DNA of 64,000 nt from Cryptomeria japonica (lineage: Eukaryota > Streptophyta > Pinopsida > Cupressales > Cupressaceae), in NCBI RefSeq assembly GCF_030272615.1, contig NC_081414.1, forward strand, positions 824,890,396-824,954,395, given 5' to 3'. Below are positions 10,294 through 21,270 of this stretch, in pieces; positions within the stretch are counted from its first letter, which is position 1, and each line of letters begins with the position of its first letter. The notes under the pieces are model-generated. The model was given only the letters and a program-made list of their open reading frames with translations, made no database searches and was not told the DNA's origin. The translations under genes and the position numbers were made by a program.

Positions 10294-10817
10294 TTAGCAA
10301 AGGTATGAAGGGACTGCATTCTCTGAAGGTTAAAATCATAACAGTTCCTATTCTATTATGTACTAAATTCAAAATCTACATAGTTAAGATGCATTAGTAA
10401 GTTTGAAATTCTATTAAAAGTACTTCACAGGAAACCTGTCAAGTCGGTAAATGAAGGAAATTTGGTTACTCGGTTAAAACGAGAAAAAAAAAGGAGTAAA
10501 TCAGTTAAAGGTGAACCGAGTGCATTTAATGTTTTTGACCTAACTCGCATGGAGCCCAATAAGTTATTTTGTGTACTTAAAAGCATTTTCATGGTCATTT
10601 TCAGTCACCAAGTTTTCAAGAGAGAAAAGAAAAGCGAATCAAGGCGATCAAACCTCATTCAAAGCGAATTCAAGGTATTTAAATCAATCTCATCACACTG
10701 TTAAGCTAGTTTCCCGATCTTATCAAATTGCTACTATCTGCTGAGTGCGAAGCGTCTACTGTTTGTAAACCGTCAAACCCTAAGGATAGTTTGCTATGTT
10801 TTACCTAAAATTTAAAA
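10294..10817 (+). other. Q1 spacer between ORF1 and ORF2
   Basis: About 520 bases without a supported gene. It contains ACAGG-AAA-CCTGT, which is tandemly duplicated with flanks in Q2 (60501-60552), and several short runs of A. It may hold whatever allows ORF2 expression, but no promoter or splice signal can be argued from sequence alone. Confidence 0.5.
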
Positions 10818-13652
10818 ATGGCACCCAAGATCCAACATCCCATAGTTGTCAAGAATGTAGAGAAGCCCTCTCTGAAATACTCTTTGACTCCTAAAGTCAC
10901 CTCCAAACTGGATGACAAAACTACCTTTTCACTCATCCCGGACCGAGTCTTGTTAGTCGAAGATGTTATATTCTTCACCAAATGCCGTGTTGAAGAACTC
11001 AGTCATGTTGAAATTAAGGACACATATGATGAGCTATGTACCGATGGTAAAATGGATAGCAAGTACGAGCATATCAAAATCAAGGGATTAACTGAAGCCC
11101 TAACCTATCTCCGTGTGTTCAAACCCCAGTGGGTTAAGTTTTCTTTTAGCAGAGTTCATGATGATTTCATGTGGCTAGAGGAGCAACCATTCAAAATCAC
11201 CAAGGAAATCATTCATGTGATCACCGGTTATCCTATCTATGATCAGGCACGAGCACAGAAGATGATATCACAGAATGAGTTAATCAGTTTAACTGGAGTT
11301 GAATCTGATTACCGATGACTGAAACTAAATAATGTCACCGATGTAGAACTTAAGTTTGCAATTAGAGTAATTGGTTACTATTTCTTCCAATTAGCAAGGG
11401 AAAACAGTGTACCCTGTGCCACAGTTGACATAGCCTATAAAATTGTGAAAAAGGGGATGAAGATTGACTTATGTGAAGTATTATTGAAAAACTTGTTTGA
11501 GAAGCTGAACACAATAAGGAAGCCGAAGAAGAACAACTCGACAAATACACTGAAGTTTGGTTCACTTCTTGTATGCATTTTTTTCTACTTTGAGAAATTC
11601 TTTCCATCAGTTGGTAAAGTAGTTTGGGAGCTACACCGACCAATCACCCATCAAATTAATGACTTTATCAAGAAATTGGGAGATATATTCAATGATATCA
11701 TGGATGGCTACTTCAGCAAATTTCAAGAGAAGATGCACAATAGGTACCGGATTCCACCCCAGCGAGTAGAGAAATATAAAGATGATATATGCTTTGAGGT
11801 AGACACCGATTACTATTATGTGAATGTTGTGGAACCAAGGACTCAATCTTTGCCACCAATGGGTTACGAGATTGACTATGATATCACACAATACCAAATT
11901 GATCCATTTCTTACATTGCCAAGTCATGCTACCGAGCTGAGATATGGAACTTATGAAGAAGTTAAGGAAAAGGTAAAAATGAGCATTGTAGTACCCCAAG
12001 CTACAAGAAAGGCTACAAAGATGATTAAGGCGTTATTTGAGAAATTCAGAGAAGAATCTTCCTCCACACCTATCAAAGGTACTCTTGCCATTACCAAAGA
12101 GGAATTAGAAGCTCAAGAGGCAACAATAACATTAAGCACTGAACTGCCTAAGGGTAAAGTATTGAAAAGAAAGAAACAGGACATTTCAAAGGCACTACCG
12201 ACTCCACCTCCAACAAAGAGACCTAATACAAGAGCATCGGCTGCATCACCGAGTAAGAAACAAAAGAGTGTTACTACTCCCAAGGTAACCAAGACCTACA
12301 AGAAATCTACTCGAAGACTCATTTTGGCAAAAGAGTCTAGTGATACAGAATCTGAGGATGCGAACAAATTCTAGATTGTCAAAAGCAAGAAGGTAAATAT
12401 ACATAGTGTTGAAAACTTTTGTGCCAAACTAAAAGAATATTGTGGATTTGGTTCATTTAGATATGTCAAGTATGAAACTAGGAATAATGATGAGAAAAGT
12501 CAAATTGAAGAAGCTGTCATCTGTACACTTCTAAAGTTTCAGCTAGCTCCATTAGAACTAGTAAAGTCACTTCCAAATGAACTTTACTTACATATTGATA
12601 ACTGGTGGAAATATGTAATGGACTCAGAAAAACAAATCAGAGAAAGAAGTCTAGTCCATCTATTTCCTGATATGTCTGTAGCAGAGATTAAAGAGCATTT
12701 GACAACCTACAATTCAAAATTTCTTGTCAAACAGAGAGCCTTAAAATTGATGAATGGGCTATACATTGATGTAGAAAATGAGACAAAAGAAAAATGGTAG
12801 GAAATCTTCAAAATAAAAGATGTCAGTGAACAATCTAAATTTGAAATTGTTGATGTCATCGAGCAAGATCCTGATGTCACTCAGCACGGTCCTGACACTA
12901 CCGAGCAAGACCTGGCTGACACTATTCAAATTGACGAAGATGTCATGGATACAAAGGAACAAGAGCAGGAAATGATAGAAGGCACTACATATGCAAAACT
13001 TGTATCTAGTGAATCCGTGTTAGTACAAGTCTAGCCTTATCCATCGATCACTCAACCTGTCTCTACCGAAGCTCCTAAGGATATAGCACAAGGCACCGAA
13101 AGTCAAAAGTCTACAACAGGAGAAGAGACTACTCAAGACGAGACCTCTCAAGCACTGTCAAGTACTGAAAATGTAGCAGCTAAGACACCCAATACTGAGA
13201 CACCAAAAGACACCACAGCAGCTACAGGAACCGACCAAAGTGTTTCCTCTACCAAAAAACCTACCGAGCGTCAGCAAGCCTCACAAGCTATTGTCTTGGT
13301 CCAACCGACCAAAGGTAAAGAGAAGAAGGTGAAAAATCATAGTTTTAAAGTTGATTTGACTAAACCAATAGTGTTGCCCAATGTGGATATCTCAAAATTA
13401 AAGGGGCAAGCACTTATTGATTTCGGTGAACTATGCAAAGCAAAGGCCGAACAAGAAAAAGAGATGGCCATTCAAAAGAAGAATAAAGTACTTCAGAAGC
13501 TAAAGACACTGCTAACAGATATGCTACCTTTAGCTACAATGTCAACCGATGCAGTCATCCACATTCAACTGGATGAACTCCTTAATCAAATAGAAACATC
13601 TGGATTTGATGCATCTGATTACTTGAGCAAGCTCAAAGACAAGGAGCTTACT
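10818..13652 (+). pseudogene. Q1 ORF2: long protein of unknown function, truncated
   Basis: A single frame starts at ATG 10818 (MAPKIQ) and runs to the break at 13652 with in-frame stops at 11316, 12372, 12798 and 13033. Three of these are CAG in Q2 and TAG here. Visible parts are an N-terminal domain with HDDFMWLEE and ITKEIIHVITGYP (about residues 112-140), a basic Lys/Pro/Thr-rich linker (about 400-530), a conserved block (about 530-660), acidic repeats of the form TEQDPDVT (about 675-705), and a Lys/Glu-rich C-terminal coil. No enzyme motif is seen. The ITxEII..VxGYP pattern resembles plant gag-like transposon proteins, but only loosely. Full length judged from Q2 and C is about 1,100 codons. 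Confidence 0.7.
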
Positions 13653-14321
13653 ATCCAATAAGAATGTACTGCACAAAATAGCATCTTCATATGCTGGATT
13701 CAGTACCAGTGTAATGCTGATATGCTTCTACAAAAACCTAACTTTACCTTCAAATGATGTCTTCATGTATATCCCTGCTTGATCTCACATATACCTTCAC
13801 TCCATTCTTTTTCACATTCCACACTTGATCTTACAAATAAGAACTTACATTTATACCATACCCTAAGACCAAATTTAGTAGGTTAGCTCTACAAGATATT
13901 ACAATAAAAATTTTTACAAACAATATAATATCTGATGCAATAACCAATTGAACATGTCGGCTTAATGCATTTACAACAATAATAAATCATCTCCATAGTG
14001 TGCCATGCTGATCTGGAAAAGATAAACTTGCCGGTGTAACCCTAGATAACCTGGACCTATTTGTCGGTAAAAGAAAATATGCAAATATGAATATACCAAT
14101 GATTAATTCTTCAAAAAAAAGTGTCCACATGATGTCTTTGACATTACCAAGTGTCTTCCTTATCATTCCAGTACTGGTGAACAATATATCCTGTCGGTGA
14201 ACCATATACCAGTAACTGTTGCACAATTTACTTGCTTGCCGGTGAATGTTGTTGGATCTTCAAAGTGCTTGTATTCAGTAGGTGTTGACATCAATGACAA
14301 AACCATACCAAAATACCAACA
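13653..14321 (-). mobile_element. A 3' LTR, truncated to about 669 bp
   Basis: The right end on the minus strand is TGTTGGTATTTTGG. The match to the A 5' LTR runs leftward to atccaataagaatg (equivalent to about 28190) and then stops, where Q1 ORF2 begins. The missing part would be the inner 400 bases or so, including the hairpin near the LTR end. Confidence 0.88.
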
Positions 14322-14600
14322 ATCTCCCCCTTTGGCATTGATGGCAACACAAGATGGAAAAACCATCAAAGTGCCAAAACAGAAATGCCAAATACAAAAA
14401 CCAACAATCTCCATTTCTCCCCCTGGGAGCAACATGTGCTTATCCAAAGATTTATTTTCAATACCAATCTCTCCTTAAATGTGTTTTTCAAAAACTCTCC
14501 CCAAAAAGATAATGTGTTTTTCCATAGATATCTCTCCCTCTTTGACATCAAATGCCAAAGTCAAGTTCATACAAAATACCAACTACTCCCTCTGAGAAGT
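14322..14600 (-). other. Repeated polypurine-tract-like blocks of element A
   Basis: On the minus strand the block next to the LTR reads GCCAAAGGGGGAGAT (complement at 14322-14336). Similar blocks follow near 14416-14425, 14492-14510, 14529-14556 and 14583-14592. Iterated tracts ahead of the 3' LTR are known from plant Sirevirus copia elements. They are also seen in B, D and C. Confidence 0.65.
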
Positions 14601-14673
14601 AGCTTCCTCATCAAATACCGGAATAAAAGATTTGTCTTTTTAATTCTACCGGTTGATGACAATCATCAACTAT

Positions 14674-15519
14674 CTAAGTCTCTACCAGTGGTGGTATGAC
14701 TCCAAGCTGATCTCTGAGATATTCAAAAGTCTTCTTAGGTAAAGGTTTTGTGAAAATATTTTCAAGTTGTTCTTTAGTATTCACATAAACCAGTTTTATC
14801 TCCTTTTCTTCAACTTTTTCCCTTAGAAAATTCAGTTTGATAGAAACATTTTTTTTTTTAGAATGTAATACCGGATTCTTAGATATATCAATTGCTACAG
14901 TGTTATCACAGTATATAGTAATGGGTTCCTTGCATTTTACCTTTATGTCTTTCAACATTTGCTTAAGCCATAATACCTGTGTACAGTTAGTTGTTGTTGC
15001 AACATATTCTAATTCTACTGTTGATAAAGATGTACAACTCTGTTTCTTACGCAACCAAGAAACTAATCTCTTTCCAAGAAAGAATGCTCCTCCAGTGGTG
15101 TTTTTTCTATCATCTACATCTCCTACCTAATTTGCATCTATGTATGCACATAGGTCAAAGTTTTCATCTTTAGGATACCATAATCCAAGATTTGTTGTGC
15201 CTTGAAAGTAACGGAAAATCCTTTTTACTGCTGATTCATGATTTTCCCCAGGATTACTCTGAAATCTAGAAACAATACATCCTGCATTCATAATATCAGG
15301 TCTAGTTTGTGTCAAATATAGTAAACCTCCTATCATAGATTTGTATCTAGTTGGATTAACAGGTGTAGATTCATCCCTTTGAGATAATTTTTCATTTGTA
15401 GTCATAGGTGTGCTTACCAGTTTAGAGTTCTCCATCCCATATTTCTTTAGTAATTCTTTCAAGTACTTGGATTGACTCAAAAATATACCTTTATCAGTTT
15501 GAGAAATCTGCAAACCCAA
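14674..15519 (-). pseudogene. A pol C-terminus: RT end and RNase H
   Basis: The frames 15519-15127 and 15054-14674 are consecutive parts of copia pol. The first has TPVNPTRYKSMIGGLLYLT and RPDIMNAGCIVSRF, the end of RT. The second has the RNase H blocks SLSTVELEYVA and ITIYCDNTVAID and ends QLGVIPPLVET before TGA. The DxxWAGD motif is broken by a TAG in place of Trp near 15127. This enzyme would degrade template RNA during reverse transcription. Confidence 0.85.
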
Positions 15520-15531
15520 AAAGAATTTTAT

Positions 15532-16308
15532 TTATCCAATCATAGACATTTGAGATTCTTGTTGCATTTCAAGAGAACATTTCTTACATAATTCATCTTC
15601 TCCTCCAAAGATTATATCATCAACAAATACTTCAATAATCAAGATGTCATTATTAGTTATTTTGTAGTATAAATTGCTATCTGCATTTCCTTTAGTAAAA
15701 CCAATCTTCAAAAGGTACTTATCCAACCTTGCATACCAAGCTCTTGGGGCTTGTTTCAATCCATACAAAGCTTTTCTTAACCTACAAACCATATCATTGT
15801 CATCTATCAAAGAAAATACATCAGGTTGTTCAATATATACTTCTTCTTCAAGATCTCCATTCAAAAATGCACATTTAATATCCATTTGATAAACTTTGTA
15901 GTCCTTGTGAGCTGAAAAAGCCAAGAATAATCTAACTGCCTCAATTCTGGCTACCGGTGCAAAGGTTTCATTGTAATCAACTCCTTCTTTCTGAGAATAT
16001 CCCTTACATACTAGTCTTGCTTTATTTCTGACAACCTTACCATCTTCATTAAGTTTGTTTCTAAATACCCATTTAGTTCCGATTACATTTTTATCTTTAG
16101 GTCGGGGAACTAATGTCCAAGTATTATTTTTCTCAATTTGTCCTAATTCTTCTTCCATAGCTTTAATCCAAAATTTATCTTCACATGCCTCATTGATAGA
16201 TGATGGTTTAATTTGAGAAATAAGACATACCTCTTCATTTGCCAATCTTCTTCTTGTCATAACTCCTTTAAATTTATTTCCAATTATCTGATCTTGAGAA
16301 TGATTCAA
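15532..16308 (-). pseudogene. A reverse transcriptase (copia RVT_2)
   Basis: A 258-residue frame with [67 protein letters not shown] and the catalytic [10 protein letters not shown] intact. It ends at a TAA near 15532, just before IKFFLGLQIS, which continues in the next frame. The N-terminal 30 residues are the variable linker after integrase. It is a good RT body, but the polyprotein is broken on both sides. Confidence 0.9.
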
Positions 16309-16341
16309 GCTTACATACTGGGGTGTCTTAGTTTGTTGTTG

Positions 16342-16660
16342 TTATTCAATTATTGTGGAATCTTCTGATGATACCAGGGTAACTGGATCTTCATTCTGTA
16401 CCGGTGGATTCAGTATAGGTTCATTTGTCACAATTTCTTTTGCCGGTTCAGAGTCTATATATCTTGAAGTTCCTCTGAATTGTTCATCAATCTTTACATT
16501 TGTACTCTCAACAATTTTGTGCAATCTTTTATTAAAACATCTATATGCCTTTCTCTTAGATGAATAACCAAGAAATATTCCTTCATCACTTCTAGGATCA
16601 AATTTTCCAATATACTCATCTCTTCTAATATAACATTTACTTCCAAAATTTTTGAAATAC
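16342..16660 (-). pseudogene. A integrase C-terminal part, left of D
   Basis: It continues the integrase interrupted by D: KYFKNFGSKCYI, then the copia block [20 protein letters not shown], then the variable RFGTSRYID-type linker to a stop at 16342. Joining it in register with 25572-25863 gives the same order as in B, which confirms the D insertion point. Confidence 0.85.
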
Positions 16661-17548
16661 TTAAGTGATAACTCAATGATGAACCACTAGTACCAAACCG
16701 GTACTGAGAGGGGGGGGTGAATCAGTACAGACACAAATTTAGTCCAAAACTGGTTTGACTGCAAACACTCACAATGACTGATAAACAGAGATGTCGGTAA
16801 AATAGAGTGCAACCGGTAACATCCAGTATAGCTCAGTCAGTCATGAACCAGTCACTCACTAAGCTTTTCTCTTAGCTCAATACCACATTATCAGAGTATT
16901 CAGTTGCATGAACTAGTAGACTTAACCATCAAATCTTCACAAAAGTGAGTTCAATATGTTTTATAGACAGGCATAAAACATAGAACCTTCATGTGCATAA
17001 CAGATAAAACAAAGCATCACAAAACAAAAGCATTTCACATGACACACATATTTTTCACGTGGAAACCCAACTGGGAAAAACCACGGTGGGGATGAATACC
17101 CACAAGCTACTTTTTGAACTCTTTAGAAGACCGCTCTGTTAGGAGCCTTGTCCAGTTAAGAACATTACAATAGGTTCTAGTAGGAACCGATCCTATTAGG
17201 GATCACTCGGTTAAAGGATACCCGGTTAAGGGTTAAACCCGGTAGGGTCACCTTGTTAGAGGATTTTAAGAACTCAATAGCTGAAAGGATCTCCTATGCT
17301 TCTCTAGCTTCTCAGAACTCATTAGCTTCGAGTTACCTAGTTAAGGGATTTACAGCGAGCCGGTTAAGACCACCCGATTTAAGGGATTTTTAATCAAGCT
17401 AGTTAAGGCTACCCTGTTAGGGGATTTTACAACTGTTGAAGTGGTTAGAGATCAACAGGTATTACAATGATCTATTAACAACACTTAATACTAATACAGA
17501 TCTGCTTAGGCTCCTCTTTTCCTTCTGCACATTCACTTTGCAGGTATC

Positions 17549-18797
17549 TGTAGCATCCTAAAATTGTGACACTTGCAATTTTGACCGCATTTGGGTCTTC
17601 ACGATGGCGACGCAACACTGAACCTGAATGGAGACCCCGAAACTTGTCCATGACATCAAAAACTGCATTTTCCAGCACCCTGGCCTGATCCTCCTTGCAC
17701 CCTACTGTCCCTGGAGGTGGGACCATGGTGCCCAGCACCCTGGTCCTTCAGGACTAGGGCGCCCAGTGCCCTAGTCCCCCAGGACCATGGCGCCCAGCGC
17801 CCTGGTCCCTGGCCCTATTTTGGGCCCGGTCTCTTTTGGGGCTTCGGGTCTTTAAGTTTGCAAATTGGAAAATAATCTTTCCTAGTCGGGCCAAGGTCGG
17901 AAAAATCAGTCTTTCAACCCTAATTGGAAAGTATATAAACTACATTTCCTCTCCCATTTTGGTAAGATGGAAAAAAGGCGGAAACGACATTCGAACATTA
18001 AAGCATTCAAGCAATCAAGCATTCAAGCATTCCTTCAAGCAATTGATCATTCTAAGTCTCCATTCAAGGCTAAGTGTTGCATTCAAAACAAGGATTCAAC
18101 CATTGAAGAGGAGATCACTTACAACATACAAAATACAACAACATTTACACCTTCGCATGTAAGAATACAAACATTCTTACAACAAGGTATCAGTACTTGT
18201 TTACATTACAAACATTTACATTTACAGCATTTCTCATTTCTTGGTTAATTCCAAAACCAGGGTTTGACCTAAAGGCAAACCCCTAATCCCTAACCCCCCA
18301 ATCGTCTCCGCTTTTCTGTGTGTAGGTTGCAGGTACGTGGCTGTAATTGAAGATCTGGAATCCTTGTGCAGAGACGAACAGATCCCCCTTCGTTTCGTGG
18401 ATTTTTCGGAGGACCGTGTGCACGCCGGGCGCCATCGTCCCATCAACTTTCGCTCAAATTTGCAGGACAGTGCCGTCTTGACATTTTACTGCTAATTCCA
18501 GGTCCGCAGCTTCATCCTATATTCCTATCTCAGTTTATAAGCGAATCTTTCTTGCTTCTACATGCATTCCTAGTTCAATCTTCTATCTACATTCTTTACA
18601 AAAGAGGGTAGCCTTGCTGTCTTAACCCTTGAAACTCATTTAGAATTGAATCTTGCATTGTGTGGGATTGGATCTTGTGGGTTTCAACCCCTCTTTTGAA
18701 TGTAAAGTCCCTCCTAAGTGAAAACCGTCAATCCTAGTGACCCCCCCTTCTCCTTGGAGTGGGGGAGAACACCTAGGGTTCGATTTTCCGCTTTACA
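17549..18797 (+). mobile_element. Solo LTR S (E superfamily), 1,249 bp, TSD gtatc
   Basis: It starts TGTAGCATCC and ends GCTTTACA, with gtatc duplicated at 17544-17548 and 18798-18802. The D 5' LTR has the uninterrupted site near 24825. It shares blocks in complement with the E 5' LTR, such as CATTGAAGAGGAGAT near 18100 and TTTCGTGGATTTTTC near 18390. It has no internal region. A GC-rich tandem array lies at about 17675-17815. The open frames at 17836-18611 are chance frames of LTR sequence. Confidence 0.95.
17675..17815 (+). repeat. GC-rich imperfect tandem array in S
   Basis: About three units of roughly 30-35 bases, each with a form of GCGCCCAGCGCCCTGGTCC followed by a GGAC-containing spacer. 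CCTGGTCC and GGACCATGG give local inverted repeats. A differently composed GC-rich zone occupies the same place in the E LTRs. Confidence 0.7.
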
Positions 18798-19538
18798 GTA
18801 TCTCTTCTCTCCTATGGTCTGGCAAGAATCTCGTATCACTTTCATTGGATACACACTCACAACTTTTTGCCAACAACTTCAGACAAAAACCTAACATCGA
18901 CCTTATAGGGAGCATATAGGTTGGTAACAAAAACCTTAAACCCTAAACTTGTTAGGTTGAGCAATTCAAATGGTTTGATCCTAACCGTTCAAACATACTA
19001 CATTAAATGCACCAGTTTTGAGTTGATCTCAAGACATTCTCCATCATCCATTATCCACCATTTTCATGGTGGCTGATAACCCATCACATGTTATCACCAT
19101 TTGACAGACTTCACACATTCCTGAGGTAGATAGGAATAGTCTTCTTCATGCAAGATCCTTCACGTGCACAGAGCTTATGTGGCAACATGATCTGTCCTCC
19201 ATCATACTGCTAACTCATCACACAAAGATCACCGATTGAGTCACATAGACTTGAGATTCTCCAACCGAAAACCCCGAAGTGGAAGCTTCCTTACCAACTG
19301 GTAGTCATACAGTGCTTCCATATGTCGGTTCCCATAACTGCATGCCGGTTCATTTTGAACAAATGTACAGCTTCACTTTGGCATATACCGGTTCACACAT
19401 ATGCCGGTACCTCTTTCTTCACTTATCTCATGTGCCAATTCAACTATGTCTCATATTGACATCAATGACAACATACAATATCATTATGTCTTCATGCTAG
19501 TTTACATAAGGCTCATGCCGGTTCACATAATGCCAACA

Positions 19539-19740
19539 ATCTCCCCCTTTGGCATTGATGGCAATATACAAAAGATATCTTCTCTAAATCACATCTTCTA
19601 TATCTTCTCTACTTCACATCTTCTCCCCATTTGCTGTAGATATAATTTCGCTTCACTTCTTCTCCCCCTTTGACAACAATGCCAAAGTGGAGGTACAATC
19701 ATCACTGCTTCCTCATGCTGCTCCCCCTAAGGAGTAGCAT
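19539..19740 (-). other. Repeated polypurine-tract-like blocks of D
   Basis: The complement at 19539-19560 gives GCCAAAGGGGGAGAT next to the 3' LTR. Further blocks lie at about 19622-19630, 19659-19670 and 19720-19728. The nearest is the functional candidate. Confidence 0.7.
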
Positions 19741-19941
19741 CCTTAAACACGCCAATCAACCAGAGATTTGTCTATCTAGTACTTGACTGATGTGGAACAA
19801 CCACTTTTAGTTCACCTCCTGAAGGGGTAATACCCCTAATTCACCTCTCAAATGCACAAATGTTGTCTTTGGGAGAGGCTTGGTGAATATGTCTACTAAC
19901 TACTTCTTACTGGACACATGCTCCAAGGCAATCTCTTTATT

Positions 19942-20370
19942 CTAAACCTTTTCCCTCAAGAAATGATACTTAAGTTCAAAATGCTTGGTTCTAGAATGTA
20001 AAACCGGATTCTTTGATATATTGATAGCACTTGTGTTATCACAGAATATACTTACTGGTTCAAATACAGGGATCTTGAAGCCTTCCAGTACATGCTTCAT
20101 CCAGATTGTCTGAGTGCAGTTCATGAAAGCTGCAACATACTTCGCTTCCGCTATAGACTGAGAGATGCAACTCTACTTTTTACTCATCCATGAGACCAAT
20201 CTACCATCGAGAAAGAATGCACCACTAGTTGTGCTCTTCCGGTCATCCACATTACCGGCCCAATCAGCATCTGTGAATACTTTCAGATTGAAATTATTGT
20301 TGTATGGGTACCACAATCCATAGTCAATTGTTCCCTTCAGATACCTAAGAATCCGCTTGACTGCACTCAA
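19942..20370 (-). pseudogene. D RNase H
   Basis: Frames 20370-20173 and 20124-19942 together form the copia RNase H: MSAVKRILRYLKGT, VFTDADWAGNVDDRKSTTSG, a break near 20172, then MNCTQTIWMKHVLEG and VSIFCDNTSAINISKNP. The Asp residues of TDADWAG and CDN are kept, and the break near 20172 falls at the Glu-containing helix. It would remove RNA from the RNA:DNA hybrid. Confidence 0.88.
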
Positions 20371-20391
20371 GTGAGATTCTCTTGGACTCTT

Positions 20392-21246
20392 CTAGAACCT
20401 TGCAGAGATGCCAACTACATGTGCAATATCTGGTCTACTATGCACTACATAATGCAACTTACCAATCATTGATCGGTATTCCTTCTCATCAACCAATGCA
20501 GAATCATCCTCCTTTGTCAATTTGCAACCGGTCACCATCGGTGTACCAACTAGTTTGCTATCTTCCATGCCAAAATTCTTCAACACCTCTTTGACATATT
20601 TGGACTGAGTGATGAAGATTCCATCTTTCATCTGATGGATCTGTAGTCCAATGAAGAACTTAATCTCCCCTATGAGGGGCATTTCAAACTCTTTCTTCAT
20701 CTCATCAGCAAACTCATGACTCATCTTGTCATCTCCACCAAAGATGATGTCATCAACAAAAACTTCACAGATCAGGATCTGATCTTCTTCAGACTTCAAG
20801 TAGATATTTCTATCTTCACTTGTTCTCTCAAATCCAATCTTCACAAGATGGGAATGTAGGCGCTCATACCATGCCCTAGGTGCTTTCTTTAGACCATATA
20901 ATGCTTTGTGTAGACTACATACCATGTCACTGTCTTCAGATAGGGTAAACCCATCCGGTTGCTCAATATATACTTCCTCTTCAAGTACACCATTTAGGAA
21001 TGTAGATTTTACATCCATTTGATATACCTTGAATCTCTTAAAAGCTGCATATGCAAGAAGCATATGAACTCCTTCCAATCTGGCTACAGGAGAAAAGGTT
21101 TCCCCATAGTCTTCACCTTCTTCTTGAGCATATCCTTTGCATACCAGTCTGGCTTTATTCCTAATCACTGTGCCATCCTCATTCAACTTATTTCTGAACA
21201 CCCATTTGGTGCCAATGACATTTTTATGCTCTGGTCTGGGTACCAA
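20392..21246 (-). pseudogene. D reverse transcriptase (copia RVT_2)
   Basis: 284 residues with [93 protein letters not shown] and the catalytic [12 protein letters not shown]. It then has [19 protein letters not shown] and [10 protein letters not shown]. It is intact over the whole RT domain, bounded by an upstream TAG at 21271 and a downstream stop just before the RNase H frame. Confidence 0.92.
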
Positions 21247-21270
21247 GGACCATGTACCATTTTTCTCTAT

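Larger units (their letters stand above)
1..13652 (+). repeat. Left copy of a large direct duplication (partner 54129-63750)
   Basis: From the first base this stretch matches the sequence starting at 54129, in the same order and orientation: E-family LTR, solo LTR F, E 5' LTR, Q LTR, Q ORF1, Q ORF2. The first 200 bases differ at only a few percent of positions. The match ends at 13652, where Q ORF2 is cut off; the partner continues from 63750. The left limit lies outside the window. This copy keeps about 4.6 kb of element E that the partner lacks, and lacks about 570 bases of the Q LTR that the partner has. Confidence 0.92.
8299..13652 (+). mobile_element. Q1: non-autonomous LTR element with two long ORFs, 3' end lost
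   Basis: The order is LTR (8299-8878), Met-tRNA primer site (8881-8892), ORF1 (8941-10293), a spacer, then ORF2 from 10818 until the copy is cut at 13652. No protease, integrase, RT or RNase H is encoded. The Q-family copy C shows that the family ends with ORF2, repeated polypurine tracts and the 3' LTR, with no pol between. Q1 sits inside the E 5' LTR. It is clearly related to Q2 (57802 onward), C (28854-34342) and, remotely, H (40387-51247). Confidence 0.85.
16666..19538 (-). mobile_element. D 3' LTR, split by solo LTR S
   Basis: It runs from tgataactcaatgatg on the plus strand to atgccaaca at 19538, followed by the polypurine tract. Removing S and one copy of gtatc gives about 1,619 bp, matching the 5' LTR. 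It contains the hairpin arms GTACTGA (16701-16707) and TCAGTAC (16722-16728), and the GGAAACCC..GGGAAAAACC motif near 17060-17083. Confidence 0.95.

Noticed and set aside
18234-18611. Open frames on both strands within S
   Set aside because: S is a solo LTR, and overlapping frames on both strands without motifs are expected by chance.
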